Assembly: GCF_900167915.1 (NCBI RefSeq)
Contig: NZ_FUYM01000003.1
Span: forward strand, 186,001 to 250,000
Length of the DNA: 64,000 nt
Direction of reading: 5' to 3'
Source of the DNA: Rhizorhabdus histidinilytica
GTDB taxonomy: Bacteria; Pseudomonadota; Alphaproteobacteria; Sphingomonadales; Sphingomonadaceae
The first letter of the stretch is position 1; every line of letters starts with the position of its first letter. Both the position numbers and the translations under genes were made by a program. The notes beneath the pieces were generated by a model. It did no database searches. It had not been told where the DNA came from and saw nothing but the letters and a program-made list of their open reading frames with translations. This document shows, one piece after another, positions 8,073 to 17,139 of the stretch.

Positions 8073-8443
8073 GAAGGCTCCACCTGACCGGGCCGGTAGA
8101 CCATCAACGGCCGCACCTCATGCGCACCGGCCGAGCCGCTCGCCCGGCCTAGCTCGGCCGCGACCTCGATCGCGGCGTCGAGACTGTCGCAATCGACGAC
8201 GTAGAAGCCGAGCAGCTGTTCCTTGGTCTCCGCGAAGGGACCGTCGAGCACCAAGGGCTCGGCGCCCTTGCGCACCGTGGTCGCGGCGGTCGTCGGCATC
8301 AGCCGGGCGACAGGTCCGAGCCGCCCCTCGGCGCGCAGCCGATCCTGCACCGCGCCCAGCCGCGCCATCACCGCCGTTTCCGTTTCAGCACTCCAGGCGC
8401 CGACCACCTCTTCGGAATCATAGCAGAGGATCGCGTATAACAT
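8069..8443 (-). CDS. YCII/DGPF-domain protein
   Basis: 124-aa protein of the YCII-related family, recognised by LDGPFAETKEQLLGFYVVDC (the DGPF motif) and the C-terminal EVRPLMVYRPGQ. Its biochemical function is not established; members form a dimeric ferredoxin-like barrel and are the standard genomic partner of ECF42 sigma factors. Two ATGs lie close together: AAGGAG directly abuts the one at 8449 but is 6 bp from the one at 8443, so I start at 8443 (MLYAILCYDSEE). It is the first gene of a three-gene unit with the sigma factor (4-bp overlap) and the AHSA1 protein. Confidence 0.88.
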   Translation of the reverse strand: MLYAILCYDSEEVVGAWSAETETAVMARLGAVQDRLRAEGRLGPVARLMPTTAATTVRKGAEPLVLDGPFAETKEQLLGFYVVDCDSLDAAIEVAAELGRASGSAGAHEVRPLMVYRPGQVEPS

Positions 8444-8649
8444 GCCCATCTCCTTATCCGGCCGCCGCCATGATCGCGTCGGCGCGCAGGCGGTGCAACC
8501 GTCTGTCCTTGAAGACGCGGAACTGACCCGCGATCCGACAGGAACCGCAACGCGCCCGTCAAAAAATCTTCGCCGTGCTCCGATATAGGGGGCGCACCGC
8601 AGCGGCCGAGGGGTGCGTGCCGCGCCGACGAACATGCGGAGGATCACCG

Positions 8650-9708
8650 ATGGACGGGATCGTGCGGCAGGGCCTGTCCCGCCGGCAGGGCGTGCTCGTG
8701 CTGTTGCTGGGTTGCCTGTTGCTGCTGCTCGCCACGCGCGGTGCGGCGCGGGAGCAGCCCGCCTTGCTCCGGCCCGCCCCGCGCGGCGACGCCGGCCTGT
8801 CGGTGATGACCTATAATGTCGAGGGCCTGCCCTGGCCGGCCCGCTTCGGACGCGGCGCCGCGCTGGCACGCATCGGCGAGCGGCTGGCGGCATTGCGTGC
8901 GGCCGGCGCCCAGCCGCGCATCGTCCTGTTGCAGGAGGCCTTTTCCGACGACGCCAAGGCGATCCGCACGGCATCGGGCTACCCTTATGCCGCCGTCGGC
9001 CCCGACAGCGCGCCCGCCGGCCCGTCGGCGCTTTCCCCCGTCGACAGCGCCTTCGCGGCCGAAGCCTCCTTCCTGAAGGGCGAACGGAGCGGCAAGCTGC
9101 TCGACAGCGGGCTCGTCATCCTGTCCGACTATCCGATCCTGTCGGTGCGCCGCGCCGCCTTCCCCGCCACGGCCTGCGCCGGCTTCGACTGCCTCGCCAA
9201 CAAGGGCATGGTGATGGCGGTGGTCACGGTGCCGGGCGGGCCGGGCCCGATCGCGGTGGTCAACCTCCACCTCAATTCGAAGCGCGCCTCGGGCGTCGCG
9301 ATCGAACGCGCCGACGCCGCCTTCGGGCAACAGGTCGCGGCGCTCGACCGCTTCCTGGCGGCCAATCATGTCCCCGGCATGCCGATGATCGTCGGCGGCG
9401 ACTTCAACATCGGCCGCAGCGCGACGCGCCGAGTGATGGTGATGGAGGTGCTGGCGCGCCACCATGGCGCGATGCCGGCCGACGCGCTGTCCGCCTGTAC
9501 GGGCGCCTGCCGCGACGGCCTGTCCGCCGACGCCCGGGAGGCCCGTCGCCGCGCCAAGGACTGGCAATTCCTGATCCCCGGCGCCGCCGCCGACCTGGCG
9601 GTGCGCCGCATCGCCACCCCCTTCGGCCGCGAGGCCGACGGCTCAATGCTGTCCGACCATGTCGGCTACACCGCCTATCTGACGATGGCGGCGACAGACC
9701 CGGTTTAA
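8650..9708 (+). CDS. Secreted or membrane-anchored endonuclease/exonuclease/phosphatase-family protein
   Basis: 352 aa. The N terminus (MDGIVRQGLSRRQG followed by a leucine-rich segment) is an uncleaved anchor or signal sequence, so the enzyme probably faces the periplasm. The body follows the EEP (DNase I/sphingomyelinase-like) fold: VMTYNVEGLP at the first strand, QEAF with the metal-binding Glu, VVNLHLNSK, the GGDFNIGRS motif and the terminal SDHVGYTAYL His. It could be a nuclease, a phosphodiesterase or a neutral-sphingomyelinase-like enzyme; substrate is not predictable. The start at 8650 follows GGAGG by 7 bp; longer in-frame versions lack a site. It converges on the prepilin peptidase gene. 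Confidence 0.85.
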   Translation: MDGIVRQGLSRRQGVLVLLLGCLLLLLATRGAAREQPALLRPAPRGDAGLSVMTYNVEGLPWPARFGRGAALARIGERLAALRAAGAQPRIVLLQEAFSDDAKAIRTASGYPYAAVGPDSAPAGPSALSPVDSAFAAEASFLKGERSGKLLDSGLVILSDYPILSVRRAAFPATACAGFDCLANKGMVMAVVTVPGGPGPIAVVNLHLNSKRASGVAIERADAAFGQQVAALDRFLAANHVPGMPMIVGGDFNIGRSATRRVMVMEVLARHHGAMPADALSACTGACRDGLSADAREARRRAKDWQFLIPGAAADLAVRRIATPFGREADGSMLSDHVGYTAYLTMAATDPV

Positions 9709-9730
9709 CCATCAAGAAGCGCAGTTGAAG

Positions 9731-10474
9731 TCACCCGGCCTGCCATCTTTGGACCAGCCAGGCACCCCATGCCGCCAACGCCAGGAAAGGGCCGAAGGGC
9801 AGCCGCGACGTCGTGCCGAGCCGGCGCCCCGCCAGCAACAGGAGCAGCGCCGCCGCCAGCCCCGCCAGCGCCGCGCCGAGCAGGACGATCGGCAGCATGC
9901 GCCAGCCGAGCCACAGGCCGATCGCGCCGAACAGCTTGGGGTCGCCGCCGCCCATGCCCTCGCGGCCGCGCAGGCGGCGATAGCCACGACGCACCGCCTC
10001 CAGCAGGAGGAAACCCGCCACGCCGCCGACCAGCCGGTCGGCAAGATCGGGCGGCAGCCCAGCGACTCCGGCACCCAGCCCCGCGAACGCGAGGGCTGCC
10101 GTCAGCCGGTCGGGCAGCCAGAAATGCCGGAGGTCGAGCAGCGCCAGGGTCAGCAGCAGCCAACCGAACAGCGCCCCGGCGATCGCCTGTGGAAGATCGG
10201 AGGCCGCCGCGACCGCGAGCGCGCCGATCGCGCCGCCGAGCAGTTCGGCCAGGGGATGGACGGAGTCGATCCGGCCGCCACAGCACGCCGCCCGGCCGCG
10301 CTGGATCGCATAGCTCAGGACGGGCACGAGCCGCGCCGGGCCGAGCGGCGCGCCGCACCCGTCGCAGGCGGAACGGCCGCGCGCCGCCGACCGGCCCTGC
10401 GGCCAGCGGACGACGATCGTCGCGATGAAGCTGCCGAAGATCACCCCCAGCAGCGCGCCTGCCGCGATCAGCAT
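9731..10474 (-). CDS. Prepilin peptidase (A24 aspartyl protease, PilD/GspO-like)
   Basis: Polytopic membrane enzyme of 247 aa that cleaves type IV prepilin or pseudopilin leader peptides. Visible are the GSF motif near the N terminus (VIFGSFIATIVVRWPQGRSA), a cytoplasmic cysteine cluster reduced to CDGC plus CC, the first catalytic Asp in LLDLRHFWLPD, and the second in the GxGD motif GMGGGDPKLFGAIGL. The usual second CxxC pair is degenerate (CCGGR). No pilin or secretion genes are next to it, so it may serve a remote pilus or type II secretion cluster. I leave the symbol blank because pilD and gspO cannot be told apart here. Confidence 0.9.
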   Translation of the reverse strand: MLIAAGALLGVIFGSFIATIVVRWPQGRSAARGRSACDGCGAPLGPARLVPVLSYAIQRGRAACCGGRIDSVHPLAELLGGAIGALAVAAASDLPQAIAGALFGWLLLTLALLDLRHFWLPDRLTAALAFAGLGAGVAGLPPDLADRLVGGVAGFLLLEAVRRGYRRLRGREGMGGGDPKLFGAIGLWLGWRMLPIVLLGAALAGLAAALLLLLAGRRLGTTSRLPFGPFLALAAWGAWLVQRWQAG

Positions 10475-10650
10475 TGCGGTCCCAATCCCCTGCCGCCCGC
10501 TGTCATGGGGCCGTCATGCAGTCATGCAATAGGGCCGGGCGGAAGGATAGTGGTCACGCTCATGCGCAATATCGGAAGCTGTCAGTGGAGCCTGCTCGGG
10601 CGGTTGCTGATGTTCGCCACCCGCAACGCGACCGCGCCGCAGAATCTGTC
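10475..10650. other. Intergenic region before the putA-distal palindrome
   Basis: No convincing gene. It should hold the promoter of the prepilin peptidase gene (minus strand). Together with the adjoining palindrome (10651-10790) it makes a 316-bp non-coding gap between the starts and ends of its neighbours. Confidence 0.5.
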
Positions 10651-10790
10651 TGGAAATGCGCGGAAGAGGGCATTTCGAGGCGGCACCTGCCCGCTCCCCC
10701 ACCCGGCCTCCCACTCAGTGTATCCTTGATGGGAGGCCGGGTGGGGGAGCGGGCAGGTGCCGCAAAATGCGGTGAAACCGCATTTTCCAC
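10651..10790. repeat. About 140-bp cloverleaf-like palindromic element at the 3' end of putA
   Basis: A central inverted repeat has perfect 34-bp arms at 10680-10713 and 10730-10763 around a 16-bp loop. Each flank adds its own small hairpin: GAAATGC/GCATTTC at 10653-10676 on the left and AAAATGCGGT-GAA-ACCGCATTTT at 10764-10786 on the right. The outermost sequences (TGGAAATGCG and CGCATTTTCCA) are also mutually complementary, so the whole 140 bp can fold as one arm or as a three-hairpin cloverleaf. The element ends on the base before the putA stop codon. The right hairpin may serve as the putA terminator. It resembles a MITE or REP-type unit; no flanking target duplication is obvious. Confidence 0.8.
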
Positions 10791-13700
10791 TCAAAGATTG
10801 AGCAAGGCCGGATCGCCGCCCTGCGCGGTGATGTTCACCGACAAGGCCCGCTCGGTCGCGTAGCGCAGCAGTGCGTGCGGACCGCCGGCCTTCGGGCCGG
10901 TGCCCGACAGCCCCTCCCCGCCGAACGGCTGGACGCCGACCACCGCGCCGATGATCGAGCGGTTCACATAGACGTTGCCGGCCGGCACCAGCTCGCGCAC
11001 CTCCTCGGCGAAGCGCTCGATCCGGCTGTGGACGCCGAGCGTCAGGCCATAGCCGCGCGCCGCGAGCCGCCCCGCGACCTTGGCGAGGTCGGCCGGGTCG
11101 TAGCGGACGATGTGGAGGATCGGGCCGAACACCTCGCGCTCCAGGAAGTCGGCGGCGGGAATCTCGGCCATCAGCGGCGCGAAGAAGTCGCCGCCCTCGG
11201 GCGCCGCGCATTCGTGGAGGATCACCGCCTCGCGCGACAGCCGCTCGCGGTGCGCGGCGAGCGCCGCCTTCGCCTCGGCGTCGATCACCGGGCCGACGTC
11301 GGTCGCGGGATCGGCCGGATCGCCGATGACCAGCGCCTCCATCGCGCCCTTCAGCGTCGCGACCAGCTCGTCGGCGCTGTCGTGCGGCACGAACAGCAGC
11401 CGCAGCGCCGAGCAGCGCTGGCCCGCCGAGCCGAAGGCCGACAGGATGACGTCGTCGACGACCTGCTCGCGCAAGGCGGTGGTGTCGACGAACATGCCGT
11501 TGAGGCCGCCGGTCTCGGCGATGAAGGGAATGATCGGCCCGTTGCGCGCGGCGAGCTGGCGGTTGATCGCCCAGGCGGTCTCGGTGCCGCCGGTGAAGGC
11601 GACGCCGTCGATCCCGGCATGGCCGACGATCGCGCCGCCGACGGTGGCGCCGTCGCCGGGCAGCAGCGCCAGCAGGTCGGGATCGAGCCCCGCCTTGTGG
11701 AACAGGCGGACGGCGCGCGCCGCGACCAGCGGGGTCTGCTCGGCCGGCTTGGCGAGGACGGCGTTACCCGCCGCCAGCGCCGCCGCGATCTGACCGGTGA
11801 AGATGGCGAGCGGGAAGTTCCACGGACTGATGCAGGCAAAGACGCCCCGCCCCGCCAATTCGAGCTGGTTGGTCTCCCCTACCGGCCCGGGCAGGATCGT
11901 GGCCGCGCCGAACTGCCGCTCGGCCAGGTCGGCATAATAGCGGCAGAAGTCGACCGCCTCGCGGACCTCGGCGACGCCGTCGTTGAGGGTCTTGCCCGCC
12001 TCGAGCGAGAGCAGCGCGATCAGCGGGTCCATCTCCGCCTCCAGCGCGTCGCCCATCGCCCGCAGCACGGCGGCGCGGCCGGCGCCGCCCAGCCGGTTCC
12101 AGCCGGGCTGCGCGGCGCGCGCGGCGGCGATCGCGCGGTCGATGTCGGCGGGGGTAGCGGTCGACGCATAGCCGATCACCCGGCCGCGATCGGCGGGACT
12201 CGTCACCGGATCGGACGCGGCGGCGATCAGCCGGCCCTGGACGATCGCGCCGGACGTCTCGCGCTCGCCCGCGGTCAGCACGGTCGTCTTCGCCGCCAGT
12301 CCGCGCGCCTCGACCAGCGAATAGTCGCGGCCGAGCGGGTTGCGGCGCGCCGGGCCGTAGATGTCGGCCGGCAGCGCGATCCGCGCATGGCGCTGCGGAT
12401 GCGCCTCTACCGCCGCGATCGGATCGGCGACCACCAGCTCGGCGGGCACCCGCTCGTCAAGCAGGGCGTGGACGAAGCTGGTGTTGGCGCCGTTCTCCAG
12501 CAGGCGGCGGACCAGATAGGGAAGCAGTTCCTCATGCCCGCCGACCGGCGCATAGGCGCGCAGGCGCAGCTCGCCATAGCGCTTCTCGGCGGCGGCGTAG
12601 AGCGCCTCCCCCATGCCGTGGAGGCGCTGATGCTCGATCGTCACGCCCGCGCCGTCGGCCATGCCGCGCACCGCCGCGAGGGTATGGGCGTTGTGGCTGG
12701 CGAACTGCGGATAGAGCGCCGGGCTCGCGTCGATCAGCGCCTTGGCGCAGACCAGATAGGACAGATCGGTCGCCGCCTTGGTGGTGAAGACCGGATAGTC
12801 GGGGCGGCCCGCGACCTGCGCCTTCTTGATCTCGCTGTCCCAATAGGCACCCTTGACGAGCCGCACCATGATCCGCCGCCCGCTGCTCTCCGCCAGCGCG
12901 CGGAGCGCGCCGATCACCGCCAGGCCACGCTTCTGATAGGCCTGGACGACGACGCCGAGGCCCTTCCAGCCGCCCAGCTCCGGCTCCTTCACCAGCCGCT
13001 CGATCATCTTCAGCGAGATCACGAGCCGGTCGGCTTCCTCGGCGTCGATCGCGAAGTTGAGGTCGTGACGGGCCGCGATCAAAGCGAGCCGCTTGACGCG
13101 CGGATAGAGCTCCTCCCAGACGCGCGCCTCCTGCACCGCCTCATAGCGGGGGGACAGCGCCGAAAGCTTGACCGAGACGCCATGGCCCAGCTCGGGCCCG
13201 GCGCCATCGGCCGCCTTGCCGACCGCCTCGATCGCATCGGCATAGATCGTCTCGTAGCGCGCGGCGTCGGCGGCGGTGCGCGCGCCCTCGCCCAGCATGT
13301 CGAACGAACAGAGATAGCCCTCGCGCCTGGCGCGGGCGAGCGCGTCGCCGATGGTGCGGCCGAGCACGAACTGCTCGCCCATCATCTTGACCGCGGCGCC
13401 GACCGCCTGGCGGATCACCGGCTCGCCCAAGCGCGCGGTGATGCGCTTGAGGAAGCCGCCCAGGTCGTTCTTCGCCTCCTCGTCGACGTCTACGAGCCGG
13501 CCGGTCAGCATCAGCCCCCAGGTCGAGGCGTTGACGAACAGGCTGTCCGACTGGCCGAGATGGCTGGCCCAGTCGGCCGACCCGATCTTCTCGGCGATCA
13601 GCCGGTCGCGGGTGTCGGCGTCGGGGGTGCGCAGCAGCGCCTCGGCCAGGCACATCAGCGCCAGCCCCTCGCGCGTGCCCAGCGAGAATTGCTGGAGGAA

Positions 13701-13889
13701 GCTTTCGACCACGCCCTGCTTCCTGGTCGCCCCGCGCGCGCCCTCGACCAGCGCGGTCGCCTCGGCGACGACGTCGGCACGGTCCTGGGGGCCGAGCGGC
13801 TGGCGCTCGAGCAGGCCGCGGACGACATCGCCCTCGTCGGCATATTTGCCGGCGTCGATCATGTCCCAATTCGAAAGCAGGCTGGCCAT
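10791..13889 (-). CDS. putA: Bifunctional proline dehydrogenase / L-glutamate-gamma-semialdehyde dehydrogenase PutA
   Basis: 1032-aa enzyme that oxidises proline to glutamate in two steps (FAD-dependent PRODH, then NAD-dependent P5C dehydrogenase). The PRODH barrel spans roughly residues 120-470 (GHGVSVKLSALSPRYEA, RLVKGAYWDSEIKKAQ, ASHNAHTLAAV, and YAPVGGHEELLPYLVRRLLE). The ALDH domain follows, with ACISPWNFPLAIFTGQIAAA, the Glu in AETGGLN and the catalytic Cys in GSAGQRCSALRLLF. No N-terminal ribbon-helix-helix domain is present, so it is not self-regulating like the E. coli protein; a divergent AsnC-type activator fills that role. The ATG at 13889 follows GGAGG by 5 bp. The gene ends flush against a large palindrome. 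Confidence 0.96.
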   Translation of the reverse strand: MASLLSNWDMIDAGKYADEGDVVRGLLERQPLGPQDRADVVAEATALVEGARGATRKQGVVESFLQQFSLGTREGLALMCLAEALLRTPDADTRDRLIAEKIGSADWASHLGQSDSLFVNASTWGLMLTGRLVDVDEEAKNDLGGFLKRITARLGEPVIRQAVGAAVKMMGEQFVLGRTIGDALARARREGYLCSFDMLGEGARTAADAARYETIYADAIEAVGKAADGAGPELGHGVSVKLSALSPRYEAVQEARVWEELYPRVKRLALIAARHDLNFAIDAEEADRLVISLKMIERLVKEPELGGWKGLGVVVQAYQKRGLAVIGALRALAESSGRRIMVRLVKGAYWDSEIKKAQVAGRPDYPVFTTKAATDLSYLVCAKALIDASPALYPQFASHNAHTLAAVRGMADGAGVTIEHQRLHGMGEALYAAAEKRYGELRLRAYAPVGGHEELLPYLVRRLLENGANTSFVHALLDERVPAELVVADPIAAVEAHPQRHARIALPADIYGPARRNPLGRDYSLVEARGLAAKTTVLTAGERETSGAIVQGRLIAAASDPVTSPADRGRVIGYASTATPADIDRAIAAARAAQPGWNRLGGAGRAAVLRAMGDALEAEMDPLIALLSLEAGKTLNDGVAEVREAVDFCRYYADLAERQFGAATILPGPVGETNQLELAGRGVFACISPWNFPLAIFTGQIAAALAAGNAVLAKPAEQTPLVAARAVRLFHKAGLDPDLLALLPGDGATVGGAIVGHAGIDGVAFTGGTETAWAINRQLAARNGPIIPFIAETGGLNGMFVDTTALREQVVDDVILSAFGSAGQRCSALRLLFVPHDSADELVATLKGAMEALVIGDPADPATDVGPVIDAEAKAALAAHRERLSREAVILHECAAPEGGDFFAPLMAEIPAADFLEREVFGPILHIVRYDPADLAKVAGRLAARGYGLTLGVHSRIERFAEEVRELVPAGNVYVNRSIIGAVVGVQPFGGEGLSGTGPKAGGPHALLRYATERALSVNITAQGGDPALLNL

Positions 13890-13998
13890 CACATCCTCCG
13901 GCGATCGGCGACGATTCCCGATACATCTCCATGATATTGCCAATCCTGCCGAAGGTGCTTCATATTATGACACCACGATCCGAATGGATGACTGAATA

Positions 13999-14478
13999 AT
14001 GGCGGCCGAACCGAAGCATGTTCCGATCGACGAGACCGACCGCCGCCTGCTGAGGGCGCTGCAGGAGGACGGCCGAATCACCAACCAGGCGCTCGCGCAG
14101 CGCTGCGGCCTGTCACCGGCCGCCTGTTTCGACCGGGTGAAGCGGCTGCGCGAGCGCGGCGTGATCACCGGCTATACCGCGCTGCTCGACCCCGAGAAGC
14201 TCGACCAGGCGCTGATGATCTTCATCGAAGTGCTGCTCGATCGCACCACCGACGATGTGTTCAGCGCTTTTTCCGAGCATGTCCGCCGCGTGCCGCAGGT
14301 GATGGAATGCCATATGGTGGCGGGCGGCTTCGACTATCTGCTCAAGGTCCGCGTGTCGGACATGGCGGCCTATCGCAGCTTCCTGGGCGACATCCTGACG
14401 GCGATGCCGGGGGTACGCGAAACCCGCACCTATGCGGTGCTGGAGGAAGTCAAGCTGACCACTCGCCTGGCGGTGTGA
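13999..14478 (+). CDS. Lrp/AsnC-family regulator, likely activator of putA (PutR-like)
   Basis: 159-aa regulator. The N-terminal helix-turn-helix covers DRRLLRALQEDGRITNQALA and LSPAACFDRVKRLRERGVI; the C-terminal half is the RAM ligand-binding domain with CHMVAGGFDYLLKVRVSD. It is transcribed divergently from putA across a 109-bp gap, the standard arrangement for the AsnC-type proline-responsive activators of alphaproteobacterial putA. Proline as effector is inferred from this context. Confidence 0.88.
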   Translation: MAAEPKHVPIDETDRRLLRALQEDGRITNQALAQRCGLSPAACFDRVKRLRERGVITGYTALLDPEKLDQALMIFIEVLLDRTTDDVFSAFSEHVRRVPQVMECHMVAGGFDYLLKVRVSDMAAYRSFLGDILTAMPGVRETRTYAVLEEVKLTTRLAV

Positions 14479-14508
14479 GGACGGGCGCCCCGATCGCGAC
14501 CGCCCATG

Positions 14509-14539
14509 AAAAAAGCCCGCCGCCTTTCGGCGACGGGCT
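14509..14539 (-). terminator. Rho-independent terminator of the TonB receptor gene
   Basis: On the minus strand an 11-bp stem (AGCCCGTCGCC / GGCGGCGGGCT, one mismatch) closes a GAAA tetraloop and is followed by a run of T residues. It lies 22 bp beyond the receptor stop codon. Confidence 0.88.
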
Positions 14540-14560
14540 CCTTCCATCGTTCGAAGCGGA

Positions 14561-17041
14561 TCAGAAGCCGATCGACAGGGTTCCGATCACGGTGCGCGGC
14601 GCGCCGATGTTCGCGAAGGTCGTACCGGTGTTCGACAGCGTGCCGTCGAAGCCGCCGACATAGAGCTTGTCGAACAGGTTGGTCACGTTGATCTGGAAAT
14701 AGGTCTTGTCGTTCAGGCCCGCCCATTCGAGTGAGATGCGCGCGTCGAGATCGACCAGCGTATAGCCCCTGACCTTGGCGCCGTAGACTTGGACGCCGTT
14801 CGCGAAGACCGGCAGGTTCTGGTCGTTGACATAGCGCGAACCGGTGCGCTTGGCCTGGACGCCGAGCTGGACCGGGCCGAGATTGCCCTGGATGCGGCCG
14901 CCCGCGGTGTAGATCGGAGCGCCCGATTCCCGCTTGCCCTTGGTCAGCGCGACCGTGGTCGCGCTCAGCTCGACATTGTCCTTGATCTTCGACTTCAGAT
15001 AGGAACCGAAGGCGTAGATCGAGAGCTCGGGGATCGGCGTGTAGGAGATGCTGCCGTCATAACCGTACTTCGTCACCTTGCCGAGGTTCCGGTAAATGGT
15101 GACGTTCAGGTCGCGATCATAGGCCGAGGCCAGGCGATCCTTGTAGAGCGTGTACCAGAAGGAGCCCTGCGCCTGGACCTTGCCGGAGCGATAGCGCGCG
15201 CCGAGGTCGAAATTGTCGGTCGTCTCGGGGACCGGGTTCGCGCTCGGGGTGTTCCGGGCATAGAAGAAGGAGTTGTACAGGTTGTCGGTGCCCGGAACCT
15301 GAATACCCTTGGAATAGCTGCCGAACGCGCTGATCTTCGACGTCAGATCATAGACGAAGCCGATGTTCGGCAGGATCTTGTCATATTTGAAGGTGCGCTT
15401 CTGCGGGCCCTGGATCGTCGGGTTGGCCGCCGCATAAGCCGCCTCGCCCGCATCGTTGCCGCTGAAGCAGGCGACGTTGCCGGTGGCGGTGAGCGCGAAG
15501 CAGTAGTTGGTCAGCTTGCGCTTGAAGAAAGGCGCGCGGATGCCGGCGTTGATGACCAGGCTGTCGTCCAGGAACTCGCCGCGATACTCGGCCGAGAACT
15601 GGTTGAGGATCGCGTAGGACAGGCGATCGCGCTTGTTGAGTACGTTGCCGTTGACGCCGACCAGCGGGTTGTTGGCCGGGAAGGCGGTTTCCTTGCCCGC
15701 ATCGTCGAGCAGGCCCGCTTCGCCGGTCTGGCGGTGACGGGCATAGTCGAGCGAGTAGTTGACGCGGACGGTGTGGTCGTCGTTCAGATCGTAACGCAGC
15801 GACGAGATCAGGCCGTAGCGATCGGTCCGCGTCTGGCTGGGCGCCTGGATGCGGACATTGTCGAGCGCATCGCCATCGCCGTTCAGGTCCTTGCCGAAGA
15901 AATAGGACGGCTGCGACGACGAGGAGGCCTGGACGAAGCCCGAATAGCCCTGGGCGTTGAGCTTCTCGCTGGCGACGAAGGTACCGCCGCCATTGGCCTT
16001 CACATATTGGTAGCTCGGATCGACGGTCAGCGTCAGCTTGTCCGACAGGGTGAACTTCGAATTGATGCGGATGTTGCCGGTGTTCGACGGGTTGAGGCGA
16101 TAGTCGAACAGCGAACCGCAGCTGCTGGCCGCGTCGGCGACGCCGGTCACGCCGGGCGCGACGGTGCAGCGGGGAACCGCGAAGAAGCGCTCGTCCTTGG
16201 TGAGCGGGAAGCGGTTGGACGAGTCAGTGCCGACGGTGCGGCCGCCGGTGGTATCGACGCGCAGCGGCGAGGAGCCGAAGAAGTTGTTGCGGTTCTGGTT
16301 ATAGTGGCCGGCGATCGAGATGAAGTCGCCATTGTCGCCGATCGGCTGATAGATCTTGGCGTTGTACTGCGACTTGTCGATCTTGCCGTACTTGCCGAAG
16401 ATCGCGTCGTTGGTCGCGCGGCTGGCCGCGACGAAGGCGCGGGTGCCCCAGGGCGTGAACACGCCGGTGTCGACGGAGCCGAAGATGCGCATGAAGTCGA
16501 ACCGGCCGGCCGATCCCATCAGGTTCACGCCGAAATCCTGGGTCGGGTTGCGGGTGCGGTAGTTGACGGTCGAGCCGGTCGCCGCGGCGGTCGGGCTGTC
16601 GACGTCGGTGGTGCCGAGGTTGACGTTGACCTGCTCGATCAGCTCGGGGTCGAGCTGCTGGTTCGAATAGAGCGCATAGCCGCCCGAGTCGTTCAGCGGA
16701 ACGCCGTCGAAGGTCTGCGAGATGCGCTGGTCGTCGAAGCCGCGGATCGTCAGCGTGCCGCCGGCCGAGCCGAACGGATCGTTGTTCTGGAAGCTGACGC
16801 CCGGAAGCTGGTTGATGACGTCGTTGATCGTCTGGCCCGGCGTCTGGTGGGTGATGAATTCCTGGGTCAGCACCGCCTTCGACTTCGACGTGTCGGGCGC
16901 GATCACGCCGGCGACGCCCCTGTTGATCGACGAACCGGTGACGACGATGTCGTTCTCGAAGTCGATCGAGCCGGTCGACTGCGCATAAGCACCGGAAGCG
17001 GCCAGCGCCGAAATGGCGCAGCCCAGCATCAGCTTCTTCAT
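14561..17041 (-). CDS. TonB-dependent outer-membrane receptor (candidate Pho regulon member)
   Basis: 826-aa outer-membrane transporter. Residues 1-20 are a signal peptide ending GAYA. The plug domain follows (TINDVINQLPGVSFQNND, GGTLTIRGFDDQRISQTFDG) and then a long beta-barrel ending in IGTLSIGF with a terminal Phe. There is no N-terminal signalling (STN) domain. The ligand is unknown. The ATG at 17041 is chosen because it starts the signal peptide and follows AAGGGG. A Pho-box-like direct repeat lies about 80 bp upstream (17122-17139), which suggests a role in uptake of a phosphorus compound or a phosphate-scavenging response. A strong terminator closes the gene. Confidence 0.92.
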   Translation of the reverse strand: MKKLMLGCAISALAASGAYAQSTGSIDFENDIVVTGSSINRGVAGVIAPDTSKSKAVLTQEFITHQTPGQTINDVINQLPGVSFQNNDPFGSAGGTLTIRGFDDQRISQTFDGVPLNDSGGYALYSNQQLDPELIEQVNVNLGTTDVDSPTAAATGSTVNYRTRNPTQDFGVNLMGSAGRFDFMRIFGSVDTGVFTPWGTRAFVAASRATNDAIFGKYGKIDKSQYNAKIYQPIGDNGDFISIAGHYNQNRNNFFGSSPLRVDTTGGRTVGTDSSNRFPLTKDERFFAVPRCTVAPGVTGVADAASSCGSLFDYRLNPSNTGNIRINSKFTLSDKLTLTVDPSYQYVKANGGGTFVASEKLNAQGYSGFVQASSSSQPSYFFGKDLNGDGDALDNVRIQAPSQTRTDRYGLISSLRYDLNDDHTVRVNYSLDYARHRQTGEAGLLDDAGKETAFPANNPLVGVNGNVLNKRDRLSYAILNQFSAEYRGEFLDDSLVINAGIRAPFFKRKLTNYCFALTATGNVACFSGNDAGEAAYAAANPTIQGPQKRTFKYDKILPNIGFVYDLTSKISAFGSYSKGIQVPGTDNLYNSFFYARNTPSANPVPETTDNFDLGARYRSGKVQAQGSFWYTLYKDRLASAYDRDLNVTIYRNLGKVTKYGYDGSISYTPIPELSIYAFGSYLKSKIKDNVELSATTVALTKGKRESGAPIYTAGGRIQGNLGPVQLGVQAKRTGSRYVNDQNLPVFANGVQVYGAKVRGYTLVDLDARISLEWAGLNDKTYFQINVTNLFDKLYVGGFDGTLSNTGTTFANIGAPRTVIGTLSIGF

Positions 17042-17121
17042 GTATATACCCCTTAGCATCTTCGAGAGCAGTTCGGATGGCGGCCACCTGCCGCGTCGAT
17101 GTGTCACCCGTGCTGATCTTG

Positions 17122-17139
17122 GATGACATTTTTGTTACA
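17122..17139 (-). promoter_or_regulatory. Pho-box-like direct repeat upstream of the TonB receptor
   Basis: On the minus strand: CTGTAAC-AAAA-ATGTCAT, two 7-mers with an 11-bp period; the first is identical to the pstS Pho box unit and the second differs from CTGTCAT by one base. It lies about 80 bp upstream of the receptor start. Confidence 0.65.

Noticed and set aside
16299-17129. Long open frames opposite or across putA, dnaE2, lon, the TonB receptor and the RND pump
   Set aside because: They are by-products of high GC third positions: Arg/Pro/Ala-rich translations, no ribosome binding sites, no recognisable domains, and a well-supported gene on the other frame.
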